Of a DNA stretch of 64,000 nucleotides, positions 7,795 to 18,096 are shown one piece after another. The notes under the pieces were generated by a model. It saw only the letters and a program-made list of their open reading frames with translations, did no database searches and was not told the DNA's origin. A program made the position numbers and the translations under genes. Origin of the DNA: Lewinellaceae bacterium. GTDB lineage: Bacteria > Bacteroidota > Bacteroidia > Chitinophagales > Saprospiraceae. Position 1 is the stretch's first letter. Each line of letters begins with the position of its first letter. The stretch is from positions 1 through 64,000 of the forward strand of contig JADJOD010000031.1 of the NCBI GenBank assembly GCA_016713985.1, written 5' to 3'.

Positions 7795-9174
7795 ATGAAA
7801 AAACAACTGACGCTGCTTTGTGCCGGTTTGTTCGTGGCAACCGGCCTTTTGGCCCAAAAAGCGGCCTGGACCCCTCTTTTCGACGGCAAAACCCTCAAAG
7901 GCTGGAACCAGAAAAACGGCCAGGCCAGATTTTCCGTCGAAAACGGCCAGATCGTCGGCACAACAGTGGCCAACACCCCCAACTCGTTCCTGTGTACCAA
8001 CGAGGAATACGGCGACTTTATCCTCGAACTGGAACTCAAAGTGGACGACAAAATGAACTCGGGCATACAGTTCCGGAGTTTGTCCAAACCCGAATACCAG
8101 GACGGGCGGGTACATGGTTACCAAATGGAAGTTGACCCTTCCCCCCGCGCCTGGTCGGGTGGCATTTATGACGAAGCGCGGCGCGACTGGCTCTATATTC
8201 CCAACATCAACCCGGCGGGAAAAAAGGCTTTCCGCAACGGCCAATGGAATAAATACCGCATCGAAGCCATCGGCAACACCATCCGAACCTGGATCAACGG
8301 CATCCCCGTCGCGCACTTGGTCGATGACCTGACCACAAAAGGTTTCATCGCCTTGCAGGTTCACGCCATCTATGCCGACATGACCCCGGGCATGAAGATC
8401 CGCTGGAAAAATATCCGGATTCAAACCACCAACCTGAAACCCGCCGCGCCCGACCGCACCCCCGTGATCAACCTGCTTCCCAACCACCTTTCGGAACAGG
8501 AAAAAGCCCTGGGTTTCAAACTGCTTTTTAACGGCACGGACTTCTCGGGCTGGCGGGGTGTACACTCGGACAGGATGCCCGAAAAACGATGGGCGGTCAA
8601 AGACGGCGCCATCAACGTCAGCACTTCCGACGGTTCGGAAACCGGCAATGACATCGTGACGACGGAAGAATACGGCGCATTCGAACTGGTTTTTGAATTC
8701 AAACTTTCGGAAGGCGCCAACTCCGGCATCAAGTATTTTGTCAACGAAAAATTTGACTCCGGCGGCAAATCGGGTATCGGTCTGGAATACCAGATCTTAG
8801 ACGACGAACGCCATCCCGACGCCAAACAGGGCGCCGCAGGTAACCGTACCCTCGCGAGTTTGTACGACCTGATCCCTTCCGAAAAGCCGGAAAAACGCTT
8901 CCGGCGCCCTGTCGGCAACTGGAATCAGGGGCGTATCATTGCCTATCCGAATCACGTCATCCAATATTGGCTCAACGGTTTCAAGGTATTGGAATACGAA
9001 CGTAAATCAAACATTTTCAAGGCATTGGTTGCCCGGAGCAAATATGAAAAGTTTGAGGGTTTTGGCCTGAACGATGCCGGACCGATCCTTTTGCAGGACC
9101 ACGGCGACCAGGTCAGTTTTCGCAGCATCAAAATTCGCGTTCTGACCGAATCGCCGGACCCCTGTGAGCAGTGA
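7795..9174 (+). CDS. Secreted protein with two DUF1080 (3-keto-disaccharide hydrolase-like) domains
   Basis: A 459-residue exported protein with a signal peptide (MKKQLTLLCAGLFVATGLLAQ). Two concanavalin-like DUF1080 domains follow, at about residues 22-200 and 238-450. Each opens with a FDGKTLKGW-type or FNGTDFSGW motif and contains an NSGI(Q/K) core. Members of this family are known or suspected to bind or hydrolyse modified glycans. The gene heads the plus-strand arm of the uronate locus, 81 bp before the transporter, which suggests action on an extracellular or periplasmic sugar feeding the pathway. Its precise substrate cannot be read from the sequence. Confidence 0.85.
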   Translation: MKKQLTLLCAGLFVATGLLAQKAAWTPLFDGKTLKGWNQKNGQARFSVENGQIVGTTVANTPNSFLCTNEEYGDFILELELKVDDKMNSGIQFRSLSKPEYQDGRVHGYQMEVDPSPRAWSGGIYDEARRDWLYIPNINPAGKKAFRNGQWNKYRIEAIGNTIRTWINGIPVAHLVDDLTTKGFIALQVHAIYADMTPGMKIRWKNIRIQTTNLKPAAPDRTPVINLLPNHLSEQEKALGFKLLFNGTDFSGWRGVHSDRMPEKRWAVKDGAINVSTSDGSETGNDIVTTEEYGAFELVFEFKLSEGANSGIKYFVNEKFDSGGKSGIGLEYQILDDERHPDAKQGAAGNRTLASLYDLIPSEKPEKRFRRPVGNWNQGRIIAYPNHVIQYWLNGFKVLEYERKSNIFKALVARSKYEKFEGFGLNDAGPILLQDHGDQVSFRSIKIRVLTESPDPCEQ

Positions 9175-9255
9175 GCGCCCGAACCGCCGTTTTATTAAAA
9201 AAAATCAACCATCGGAACCACCGTTTTCCACCTGCCCCATTCCGCCCACATAAAC

Positions 9256-10554
9256 ATGAGTAACACGATCGGAAATTACCGCTGGACCATCTGCGCACTC
9301 CTCTTTTTTGCAACCACCATCAACTACCTCGACCGCGCCATCATCAGTTTGGTGAAAGAATACCTCGACGTGGAATTCAACTGGACGAAGTCGGATTACG
9401 CCAACGTTACGGTTGCATTTCAGGCGTCTTATGCCCTGGCGATGGTTTTTGTCGGGCGGGTCATCGACTGGCTCGGCACCAAAAAGGGCTACGCGATTTC
9501 GCTTGCTTCGTGGAGTATTGCGGCGATGGCGCATTTTTTTGTCGGCGGGAATGTGGGTTTTTACCTCGCCCGCATCGGGTTGGGGGTCACGGAATCCGGC
9601 AATTTTCCGGCGGCTATCAAAACGGTTTCCGAGTGGTTTCCTAAAAAAGAACGCGCCTTCGCGACGGGTATTCTCAACGCAGGCACCAATGTCGGCGCCA
9701 TCATCGCGCCGCTCATCGTGCCGTTTATCGCGCTGGCTTACGGCTGGCGAATCACCTTTTTGGTCATCGGCGCCTCGGGGTTGGTCTGGCTGATCTTCTG
9801 GTTTTGGCTCTACGATACCCCCAAACGGCAGAAACGGCTCGGCAGCGCAGAATTTGCGCATATTCACAGTGATACCGACGAACAACAAGTTCCCGACGAT
9901 GCCCCTGCCGAAAAAACGCCCTGGGTCAAACTCCTGCGCATCAGGCATACCTGGGCATACGCGGCGGGCAAGTTTCTGACCGACGGTATCTGGTGGTTTT
10001 ACCTGTTCTGGCTGCCCGATTTTTTAAAAGAGCAGTATCAATTGAGCAAAACGGAACTCGCCCTGCCCGTTGCAGCGGCGTACCTGCTGGCTACGGCAGG
10101 TAGTGTTTTCGGCGGCTGGTTGCCCATGTATTTGATCAAAAAAGGCTGGCCCGTTTTCCGGGCGCGCAAAACGTCGATGTTGATTTATGCTTTTTGCGTG
10201 CTGCCCGTTGTATTCGCGCAGGCGGCGGGTTCGGTCAATATGTGGCTCGCCATACTCATCATCGGTTTTGCGGCGGCGGCGCACCAGGCCTGGAGCGCCA
10301 ATATCTACACCACCGTTAGCGATGCCTTGCCCAAAAGGGTGGTAGCCTCGGTGATCGGATTCGGCGGCATGACCGGTACGTTTGGCGCCGTGATCATAGC
10401 CAAGGTTGCGGGCTGGTTGTTCGACTATTTCAAAGGCCTCGGCCACATCGAAACGGGTTATTATATCATGTTCATTATCAGCGGTCTGGCTTACCTGACG
10501 GCCTGGGGGGTGATGCACCTCCTCGTGCCCCGGATGCAAAAGGTCAGTATTTAA
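9256..10554 (+). CDS. exuT: MFS transporter, hexuronate (ExuT-like) type
   Basis: A 432-residue major facilitator with about 12 membrane segments. The N-terminus RWTICALLFFATTINYLDRA is typical of the anion:cation symporter family that includes hexuronate transporters. A further hallmark is the GNFPAAIKTVSEWFPKKERA region. It sits between the DUF1080 gene and uxuA, 18 bp before the latter, so import of a uronate (glucuronate or galacturonate type) is the natural inference. Substrate specificity is not proven by sequence. Confidence 0.87.
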   Translation: MSNTIGNYRWTICALLFFATTINYLDRAIISLVKEYLDVEFNWTKSDYANVTVAFQASYALAMVFVGRVIDWLGTKKGYAISLASWSIAAMAHFFVGGNVGFYLARIGLGVTESGNFPAAIKTVSEWFPKKERAFATGILNAGTNVGAIIAPLIVPFIALAYGWRITFLVIGASGLVWLIFWFWLYDTPKRQKRLGSAEFAHIHSDTDEQQVPDDAPAEKTPWVKLLRIRHTWAYAAGKFLTDGIWWFYLFWLPDFLKEQYQLSKTELALPVAAAYLLATAGSVFGGWLPMYLIKKGWPVFRARKTSMLIYAFCVLPVVFAQAAGSVNMWLAILIIGFAAAAHQAWSANIYTTVSDALPKRVVASVIGFGGMTGTFGAVIIAKVAGWLFDYFKGLGHIETGYYIMFIISGLAYLTAWGVMHLLVPRMQKVSI

Positions 10555-10572
10555 AACAAACAACATCGGACG

Positions 10573-11739
10573 ATGATAAAAATGCACCAAACCATGCGCT
10601 GGTACGGCCCGAACGACCCGGTCAGTCTGCGCGATATCCGGCAGGCGGGATGCGAGGGGGTCGTCACCGCCCTGCACCAGTTTGCCTATGGCGAAGTGTG
10701 GACGAAGCCGGAAATTGAAAAAAGGAAAAACCTCATTGAAGCCGCCGGCATGACCTGGACGGTGATCGAAAGTCTGCCCGTACATGAAGACATCAAAAAA
10801 CAAACGGGCCATTGGCGGCAGTACATCGAAAACTACAAAACCAGCCTGCGCAACGTCGCCGACTGCGGTTTAAAAGTGGTGACCTACAATTTTATGCCGG
10901 TGCTCGACTGGCTGCGGACGGATATCAGTTACGAAATGCCCGACGGCAGTCGCGCCCTGCGTTTTGAAAAATCGGCGTTTGTCGCCTTCGATTTGTTTTT
11001 GCTGAAACGCCCCGGCGCGGAAAAAGACCATTCCGATGCGGATATCGCCGCCGCGCGGGTGAGGTTTGCCGCGATGAAAGAGGCCGAAAAAAAGGACTTG
11101 TACCACAACCTGCTCCTGGGTCTGCCGGGCTGCGACGAAGCATTCACCCCGCAGCAGGTGCTCGATGCATTGGGAGGATACCAACACATCGACGGCAAAC
11201 GGCTAAAGCAACATCTGTTCGATTTTTTGCAGGAAGTGGTACCTGTCGCCGAAACGTGTGGTTTAAAAATGGCGATACATCCCGACGACCCGCCGTACCC
11301 GGTGCTGGGTTTGCCCCGAATCGTCAGCACCGAACAGGATTTGGCCGATTTATTGGCAGCCGTGCCTTCGCCGGCTAACGGTTTGTGTTTTTGCACCGGT
11401 TCGCTGGGGGCCCGGGCAGACAACAAACTCCCGGAAATGATCCGGCGTTTCGGCGATCGTATCCATTTTTTGCACTTGCGAAATACCCGGCGCGACCCGG
11501 CGGGCAATTTCTTCGAAGCCGGCCATCTCGACGGAGACACCGACATGGCTGCGGCGATGTTTGAAATCGTACGATGTATGCAGCGCACCGGCGTTTCCCT
11601 GCCGATGCGGCCCGATCACGGGCACCAGATGTTGGACGATTTGAAAAAAACAACCTACCCCGGCTACTCAGCCATCGGCCGCCTGCGGGGACTGGCAGAA
11701 TTGCGGGGACTGGAGGTGGGAATTCACCACGGAAAGAAT

Positions 11740-11748
<9 letters not shown>
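10573..11748 (+). CDS. uxuA: Mannonate dehydratase
   Basis: A 391-residue enzyme of the UxuA family, which dehydrates D-mannonate to 2-keto-3-deoxygluconate. Characteristic segments are MRWYGPNDPVSLRDIRQAG, VIESLPVHEDIK, MAIHPDDPP (metal ligands), CFCTGSLGA, FLHLRNT and MRPDHGHQM. Its product is the substrate of the kdgK kinase encoded on the other arm. The reductoisomerase steps (uxaC, uxuB) are not in the window. The stop codon falls in the first unit of the heptamer array that follows. An in-frame ATG three codons downstream (MHQTMRW) is an alternative start. Confidence 0.93.
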
Positions 11749-12050
<302 letters not shown>

Positions 12051-12058
<8 letters not shown>

Positions 12059-12986
12059 TCAACCCTCTTCCTTCTTTCACGATCTTTTCTTCTTTCAGCA
12101 ATTTTTTCATCAGGCGGTCGAGAATGCCGTTGATAAAGTCTTTGCTTTTATCCGTGGAGTAGACTTTTGAAATTTCCACGAACTCGTTGAGGGTCACTTT
12201 GGTGGGAATGGTTGGGAAGTGCAGCAGTTCGCAAAGTGCCATTTTCAGCATGATCATGTCGAGCACGGCCACGCGGTCGGCGTCCCAGTTTTTGAGCGTC
12301 GGTTCGATGTGTTCGAACAAGGCGTGGTCTTCCTGGCAGGTTTTGCGGAGCAATTGTTCGCCGAATTCGCGCACGGTTTCGTCCGAAGGTTCGAATTCCT
12401 TGTAAAAAGAACCTTCCAGCGGCATCGCTTTGATGGTTTTTTTCACGGCGCCCACTACCAGCGATTCGTCGTCCTGCCAGTTGTTGTAACGGTCTTCCGA
12501 GAGTTCCACAAAAATGTCGTGGTTGACTAAGAAGCGGTAGAGTTCAAGCAGGATTTTAGTGTGGTCTTCCTGTGTGGGTTCTGCCAGAGCCTGGTAGGCT
12601 GCGTGTTCGGGGGTATCGCAAAAAGCCTGGTACATGACGCGGATATGGTCGTCATCGAGGCCTTCATTGGCCTTGTTTTTGGCGACAATATTCAGGAATT
12701 CCTTGTGATTGGCAAGGCTTTGTGTACAGGGGTTGCTGTATAGCCGGGGGGTAAAAACTTTATCTTCGTCGGAAGGAAGATGTTTGGCAGCGCGGTTGAT
12801 CGCGTCTTTTTCGGCGTATTGGGCGACTTTTAGCAGTAGGTACAGGTGGAAAATGTATAACTCGTAGGTTTTCCAAATACCGTCGTTGTATTCTTTCACC
12901 AGGTCGGGGAAAGCAAGTTGCTCGTCGCGATTGAGCATGTACAACAATTGCATTACCTTGATTCGAACGCTGCGACGACTAAGCAT
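12051..12986 (-). CDS. nusB: Transcription antitermination protein NusB (long Bacteroidota form)
   Basis: A 311-residue protein, about twice the E. coli length. The N-terminus LSRRSVRIKVMQLLYMLNRDE and the C-terminal half (RKTCQEDHALFEHIEPTLKNWDADRVAVLDMIMLKMALCELLHF, then KVTLNEFVEISKVYSTDKSKDFINGILD) match the NusB RNA-binding fold. NusB binds boxA with S10 to support rRNA antitermination. The central extension is normal for this phylum. Its last codons are formed by the inner edge of the repeat array. Confidence 0.92.
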
Positions 12987-13096
12987 GAGATTTCAAAGGA
13001 CTTTTGTATCAATAAAACGATGGCGCAAAGAAACGAAATTCTTCCGCGAAAGGCTGCATGATTTTAAAAAATGGTTGAACAGAAAATGATCGACCC

Positions 13097-14131
13097 TTAT
13101 TGTTTCACAAATTTGGCGCTTGCCCGCCCGTATGCCGTAAACAGGGTGCAATAATACAGACCCGCTTCCAAGTGCTGCATTTCGACAAAACAATTGCCTT
13201 CCTCCCGGCTGCCGAACGTTTTTTCCAGCACCGTTTTGCCCGTGCAGTCGCTGATGATGATCCGGCTTGCCGAGGGTGTTTTTGCCTTCCAGGAGATATA
13301 AGCGGCGTTTTTGACCGGGTTGGGAAACACATTCAGGTAACTGATCTCGTCGGGGCGGTTGTAGGTCGGCACCCCGTGTGGCGCCGTTTTGGACACCAGG
13401 ATATCATCCACCTGAAGCATAAAATTATTCCGCGAGTCGTGTAAAAAAGCGACGTAAATGGTTTTGCCGGAATAAGCGGCAAGGCTCACCGCATGGGGTT
13501 CGAAGGTGCCGTGGAAAAACGGTGGGCCTTCCGAATAATCGACAAAGAAATAACTCGTATCGGTAAACCCGTTGGCGTGAATATATCCGTTGGAAAACAC
13601 ATAATCGTCCACATCGAGCGAGCCGGTGGGCTGGGAATCCTCCACCATTTCAGCGGCGGTGAAGAGGGTATCCGTGAAGGGATGATCGGTGGGGTCGTTG
13701 GTCGTGGTGGAAACCAGCACCTGGTACCCGTCGAGGTAGCCGGGGCCGTAATAGGAAAGGGAACGCCAGCATAACCAGTAGGAACTGTCGGGTATTAGCA
13801 CCGGACTGGTAATCAGCCAGTTGGCATTCCGGACACCCGGATCAACCAGGTAAGAACAACTGGTAAAGGCGTCGTTGTCGGAGCTTTCTTCGCCAAAATC
13901 TCCTTCCTGCCACCAACCGAAAGGCGTGAAGCCGGGGCTGACACAAATACCCGCCAGGTGGTCTTCATCGTAGTTCACCCATTCGAGGTCGTTGCCGGTT
14001 GGGAAAGGCAACATGTCGTCGGTGGGATCCGTTTCAAAAGTTTGGTTGATCAGGGTATCCAGCATAACAACCGGCTGTGCCTGAAGGCATAATGCCGTGG
14101 CAAAAAAAACCGACGTAAATAATGTTTTCAT
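13097..14131 (-). CDS. Secreted T9SS cargo protein with choice-of-anchor-J-like domain
   Basis: A 344-residue exported protein: signal peptide (MKTLFTSVFFATALCLQAQ), a beta-rich domain with paired ANWLITSPVLIPDSSYWLCWRS features resembling choice-of-anchor J (galactose-binding-like) modules, then a C-terminal type IX secretion sorting domain (YLNVFPNPVKNAAYISW ... LEAGLYYCTLFT). It is probably exported and attached to the cell surface. The ATG overlaps the stop of the heptose kinase (ATGA), although the functions seem unrelated. Ligand and role are unknown. Confidence 0.82.
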   Translation of the reverse strand: MKTLFTSVFFATALCLQAQPVVMLDTLINQTFETDPTDDMLPFPTGNDLEWVNYDEDHLAGICVSPGFTPFGWWQEGDFGEESSDNDAFTSCSYLVDPGVRNANWLITSPVLIPDSSYWLCWRSLSYYGPGYLDGYQVLVSTTTNDPTDHPFTDTLFTAAEMVEDSQPTGSLDVDDYVFSNGYIHANGFTDTSYFFVDYSEGPPFFHGTFEPHAVSLAAYSGKTIYVAFLHDSRNNFMLQVDDILVSKTAPHGVPTYNRPDEISYLNVFPNPVKNAAYISWKAKTPSASRIIISDCTGKTVLEKTFGSREEGNCFVEMQHLEAGLYYCTLFTAYGRASAKFVKQ

Positions 14132-15129
14132 AACTGTAGATTGTGTTTAAACCAGTTGTCGAGTTCTGCCGCCAAAATCTCCCGGCGAACGGGTACTACC
14201 CCGGCAAACTCACAAACCTGTCCGCCTGCGAGGTTGGACAGGGTAGCGATCAGATCCAGGTCAAGCCCGGCAGCCAGCCCCAAAGCGGCAATACTGATGA
14301 CCGTATCACCGGCTCCGCTCACATCCGCCACGTTGCGCGCCACGGTTGGAAAAAGCCCGCTGAAACCCGTATCGCCGTCCAAATATAACCCTTTTTCGGA
14401 TAAAGTGATCATGGTCAGGTGATTTTGGAGGGTTTTTCGAAGAAAAGCGGACGCTTGTTGCAGGGATTCCGGCTCCGCGTACACCGGGAACGGGGCGCTG
14501 TCTCGAATTTCCTTGAGGTTGGGTTTAAACAGGTCCACGCCCCGGTAGGCAAAAAAATTGGCCTTTTTCGGGTCTACGGCGGTGAGTATTCCGCGTTTTT
14601 TCGATGCTTCAATTACCCGCCGGATCACTTCCGGGGTCAGCACACCTTTATTATAGTCCTGCAAAATGACCACCCGGATATCTTTTTCGTCTAAGAGAGT
14701 CTGCACTTTTTGCAAAAAAAGGCGGGTTTCCGGCTCCGTCAGGTCGTGGGTATCTTCCCGGTCGATACGCAGCATTTGCTGGTTGTTGCCCAACACCCGT
14801 GTTTTTACGGTGGTCACCCGGCCGGGCATGGCGACAATACCTTCTGCGGTGATCTGAAACGCGGGCAGCAGGCGCCGGAAAGCGTCGCCGTCGTCGTCCT
14901 GCCCCACCACGCTGCACAAAACCGGTATACCGCCCAGTGCGCTCACGTTCAGGGCGACGTTTGCAGCGCCCCCCAGGCGGTCTTCCGTATCCTGGTGCAA
15001 TACCACCGGTACCGGCGCTTCGGGTGAAATACGGCTCACCGTACCCGTCAGGTACCGGTCGAGCATGACATCACCTACGATTAAAACCGGCTGTCCTTCA
15101 AGCCTTTGCAGTATTTCCTGTGGTGTCAT
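14128..15129 (-). CDS. rfaE1: D-glycero-beta-D-manno-heptose-7-phosphate kinase
   Basis: A 333-residue PfkB-type kinase matching the first (kinase) domain of HldE: VLIVGDVMLDRYLTGTVSRISPEAPVPVV near the start, RLGGAANVALNVSALGG for substrate binding, DPKKANFFAYRGVDLFKPN, and the catalytic VSGAGDTVISIAAL. It acts in ADP-heptose synthesis for the lipopolysaccharide core. The nucleotidyltransferase domain of fused HldE is absent, as is usual in Bacteroidota, where it is a separate gene. It overlaps the MBL gene before it by about 32 bp and the T9SS gene after it by 4 bp. Confidence 0.9.
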   Translation of the reverse strand: MTPQEILQRLEGQPVLIVGDVMLDRYLTGTVSRISPEAPVPVVLHQDTEDRLGGAANVALNVSALGGIPVLCSVVGQDDDGDAFRRLLPAFQITAEGIVAMPGRVTTVKTRVLGNNQQMLRIDREDTHDLTEPETRLFLQKVQTLLDEKDIRVVILQDYNKGVLTPEVIRRVIEASKKRGILTAVDPKKANFFAYRGVDLFKPNLKEIRDSAPFPVYAEPESLQQASAFLRKTLQNHLTMITLSEKGLYLDGDTGFSGLFPTVARNVADVSGAGDTVISIAALGLAAGLDLDLIATLSNLAGGQVCEFAGVVPVRREILAAELDNWFKHNLQL

Positions 15130-16047
15130 TGGTCTGATTCTGATTTCCTGTCTCTTGTTTTTTTCTCCAGTAGCGCAACAATCCCGCTACCGACATAAAA
15201 GCCGGATTGGCGGCTTCGTAACGCCGCAAACCCGCTTCATCCACACCGTTCGCCGCCAGTTCGGTCGCTACAAATTTTTCAAAAAGAGGAACAACTTCTT
15301 CCGGAGCCGATTTTTTTTCGGCAAACGGTTTCATCCAGTTGGCCCAGGCAAGCAGGCGTTTTTCCAAAACCTGCAAGTGTTCGTCCTTGTTCGTTATTTT
15401 TCCAAAATGTGTGAGGTACAGGGTTGATACCGGCAACCGGCGCATCAGCGCAATGGAATCCTGCCAGTCTTCGACGTTGATATCGGGCGGCGGGCAGGGC
15501 GGCGCCACGGGCCCGCCTTCGATTTTTACGCCCGCCACATCGCCGGTAAACCGCACGGCCTCCGCGCCGTCGGACACTTCCCAGGCAATATGGTGCACCG
15601 CGTGACCCGGCGTATACCAGGCCGTGAACCGCAAACCGCAGGTTTCGATACACTCGCCGTGGCCGGGAGCGTACAGCCGGGAATCTTCGACCGGGTGCAT
15701 GGGCCCCACAGGCTGTCCATGTGTTCCTTATAGATCATCCGGGCGGAATTGTACAGTTTTTCAGGCGCCGCCAGGTGGGGCAAACCTTTCGGATGTACAT
15801 AAATACGGGCGCCTTTCTCCGCAAATGCCCAGGCCGCGCCGGCATGGTCAAAATGGATGTGCGACAAAAAAACGTGTTGAAAATCAGCGATTTGCAAGCC
15901 CTTCTCTGCCAGCGCCGCTTCCAGATGTGGAAGTGTGGAGGCCGGCCCCGTTTCTACGAGGGCGAGTCCTTCCGGACCCTCGATCACAAAGGCGGCGATG
16001 GCGTGTTCGATATCTAAAAACCCAAGGTCGAGGATATGAATTTTCAT
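15098..16047 (-). CDS. MBL-fold metallo-hydrolase, frameshifted
   Basis: A metallo-beta-lactamase-fold hydrolase of about 316 residues after repair, starting MKIHILDLGFLD. It shows the metal-binding HIHFDHAG motif, a second metal histidine in YTPGHAVHHIAW, and RFTGDVAGV. The reading frame changes by one base in the GGGCCCC run near 15701-15707. The two halves join as DSLWGPMHPVEDS, which leaves no gap. The C-terminal 100 residues are helical and variable. The substrate cannot be assigned. It is the first gene of an overlapping trio with the heptose kinase and the T9SS protein. Confidence 0.82.
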
Positions 16048-16085
16048 GGGGTAAAAGTATGGCGTGGTGTCCGCATTTACCGCAC

Positions 16086-16115
16086 AAAAAAGCCTCCACA
16101 GCACGCTGCGGAGGC
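16086..16115 (-). terminator. Rho-independent terminator of the acyl-CoA dehydrogenase gene
   Basis: GCCTCC and GGAGGC arms (16092-16097 and 16110-16115), extended by CAGC/GCTG, form a hairpin. On the minus strand it is followed by a T6 run (A6 at 16086-16091). It lies about 120 bp beyond the stop of the acyl-CoA dehydrogenase gene. Confidence 0.85.
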
Positions 16116-16237
16116 CCAAAAATTACAAAACAAAACAAACTATGGGAAAAAAATCTTGATTCGGGATCGTGAAAGCAAATGTAATAACATCAAATTGTTT
16201 GCCACAATTTTCATTTTTGCTTTTTTGCAAAACCGGC

Positions 16238-17386
16238 TTATTCTTTCAAGGCTTCGCGGGAAATGACCAATTTTTGTATTTCCGAAGTTCCTTCCCCGAT
16301 GGTGCACAACTTGGAATCGCGGTAGAATTTTTCCACCGGAAAATCTTTGGTATAGCCGTATCCGCCGTGTACCTGCACGGCATCGGTGCTTACTTCCACC
16401 GAAATTTCGGAAGCGTAGTATTTGGCCATAGCGGCTTGTTTGGTGCATTTTTGGCCGGCATCTTTGAGGAATCCCGCCTGCCGGGTAAGTAGTTCAGCGG
16501 CTTCAATTTTGGTCGCCATATCGGCAAGTTTAAAACTGATCCCCTGAAAATTGGCGATGGGCTGGCCAAACTGCTGGCGTTCCTTGGCGTATTTGACCGA
16601 AGCTTCGTAGGCACCTTTGGCGATCCCCAGGGCCAGCGATGCGATGGAAATCCGCCCGCCGTCGAGGATTTTCATGGACTGGATAAACCCTTCGCCTACC
16701 GCTCCCAGAATCTGGCTTTCGGGAATCCGGCACTGGTCAAAAATGATCTCTGCGGTTTCGCTGGCGCGCATGCCGAGTTTGTTCTCCTTTTTTCCGGCGA
16801 GAAAACCGGGTGTGCCGCGCTCTATAACAAATGCCGTCATGCCCCGGCTGTCTAACAGGTCGCCCGTGCGGGCGATGACCACGGCGACGTGGCCGCTTTT
16901 GCCGTGTGTGATCCAGAGTTTGTTGCCGTTGAGCACCCAGTGGTCGCCGTCGCGGGTAGCGGTGCATTGCATACGCATCGCATCGGAGCCGGTATTCGGT
17001 TCGGTGAGTCCCCAGGCGCCGATCCATTCGCCGGTGGCTAATTTCGGCAGGTAGCGGCGTTTTTGTTCTTCGTTGCCAAAAGAAAGTATATGATTGGTAC
17101 ACAGCGAATTATGCGCTGCCACACTCAGACCGATAGAGCCGCAAACCTTGGCAATTTCTTCGATGATCGTGATGTATTCCTGGTAGCCGAGGCCGGCTCC
17201 GTGGTATTCTTCCGGCACCAGCACGCCCAGAAAACCGTGTTTGCCCATCTGATGGAACAAATCCATCGGAAAATGCTGGCTTTCATCCCATTCCATGACG
17301 TGGGGGCGGATATACGTTTCGGCAAAGTCACGGGCACTTTGGCGGATCAACTGGAGGTTATTTGCGAGTTCGGCGGATTGTCCCAT
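16238..17386 (-). CDS. Acyl-CoA dehydrogenase
   Basis: An FAD-dependent enzyme of 382 residues from the internal ATG (MGQSAELANN). A longer frame exists, but its extra N-terminus is not family-like. Visible motifs are LTEPNTGSDA and ALGIAKGAYEASVKYAKERQQFGQPIANFQ for FAD/CoA binding, VHGGYGYTKDFPVEKFYRDSK, and the catalytic glutamate in GEGTSEIQ (about residue 365). These place it with short-chain or butyryl-type acyl-CoA dehydrogenases. It would catalyse the first oxidation of fatty acid or amino-acid-derived acyl-CoA. It is monocistronic, with its own terminator. Confidence 0.93.
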   Translation of the reverse strand: MGQSAELANNLQLIRQSARDFAETYIRPHVMEWDESQHFPMDLFHQMGKHGFLGVLVPEEYHGAGLGYQEYITIIEEIAKVCGSIGLSVAAHNSLCTNHILSFGNEEQKRRYLPKLATGEWIGAWGLTEPNTGSDAMRMQCTATRDGDHWVLNGNKLWITHGKSGHVAVVIARTGDLLDSRGMTAFVIERGTPGFLAGKKENKLGMRASETAEIIFDQCRIPESQILGAVGEGFIQSMKILDGGRISIASLALGIAKGAYEASVKYAKERQQFGQPIANFQGISFKLADMATKIEAAELLTRQAGFLKDAGQKCTKQAAMAKYYASEISVEVSTDAVQVHGGYGYTKDFPVEKFYRDSKLCTIGEGTSEIQKLVISREALKE

Positions 17387-17520
17387 ACGTTTGATTTTAA
17401 TTGCAGTCGGGGCGGCGTTTTTTTGATACCTGTGTGGTGCAGGCGCCTGCCCGGGGGCAAAATTGAAGTTCAAAGGTACGGCGAAAGTTCAGGAACGAAA
17501 CGACAATTTCTGCAAATGGG

Positions 17521-17955
17521 CTACTCCAGGACGAAACGGTGATACTGTTCCAGTTGGGTGCCCCAGTTGTCGACCGCCCAAAGCCGGAACTCAATCACAT
17601 CGCCCGGCTCGAATTGCCCCGGCCCCGGCACGTTCAGGTTATGAATCGCTACTTCGGCGTCCAGGGTCACGGTATTGCTCCGGATGCCTTCGTCGCCCTG
17701 CAAAATGCCGCCGAAAGAATTATTGACGGTGTAGGAAAACTCCCATTCGGTAATAAACTGGTCTTCCGCGTCGGGATCGGTGGTGCTCATGCCGATCAAA
17801 AATTCGAGTGCGTCGCCGGGGGTCTGGGTGCCCGAATGGTCGTCGTCGAACCAGCGCACGTCGAACCGGTCGAGGCTCAGGGGATAAGGGTCGCGTTCGC
17901 AGCCGGTGGCGAGCAAAAGAGTGGACAGCAGGAAAAAAAAGATGGCCTTATTCAT
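17521..17955 (-). CDS. Small predicted lipoprotein, function unknown
   Basis: 144 residues with a lipoprotein signal (MNKAIFFFLLSTLLLATGC, lipobox LATGC). The mature part is acidic and beta-rich (DRFDVRWFDDDHSGTQTPGD, and VIEFRLWAVDNWG near the end). I do not recognise a family. It stands alone between the acyl-CoA dehydrogenase and rarA, and about 140 bp upstream of it show no gene. Confidence 0.7.
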   Translation of the reverse strand: MNKAIFFFLLSTLLLATGCERDPYPLSLDRFDVRWFDDDHSGTQTPGDALEFLIGMSTTDPDAEDQFITEWEFSYTVNNSFGGILQGDEGIRSNTVTLDAEVAIHNLNVPGPGQFEPGDVIEFRLWAVDNWGTQLEQYHRFVLE

Positions 17956-18096
17956 ACGTTTGATTTTAGGGCAAACGTAGGGGTGAAAACCGGTTCAAGG
18001 CAAGGGCTGCGGTTGGGTTTAGGACGGGTTTAACCTTTGGGAAGGTATTAACAGGAGAAACAGGTGAATTTTAACACGAATTTAAAATGTTGTAAA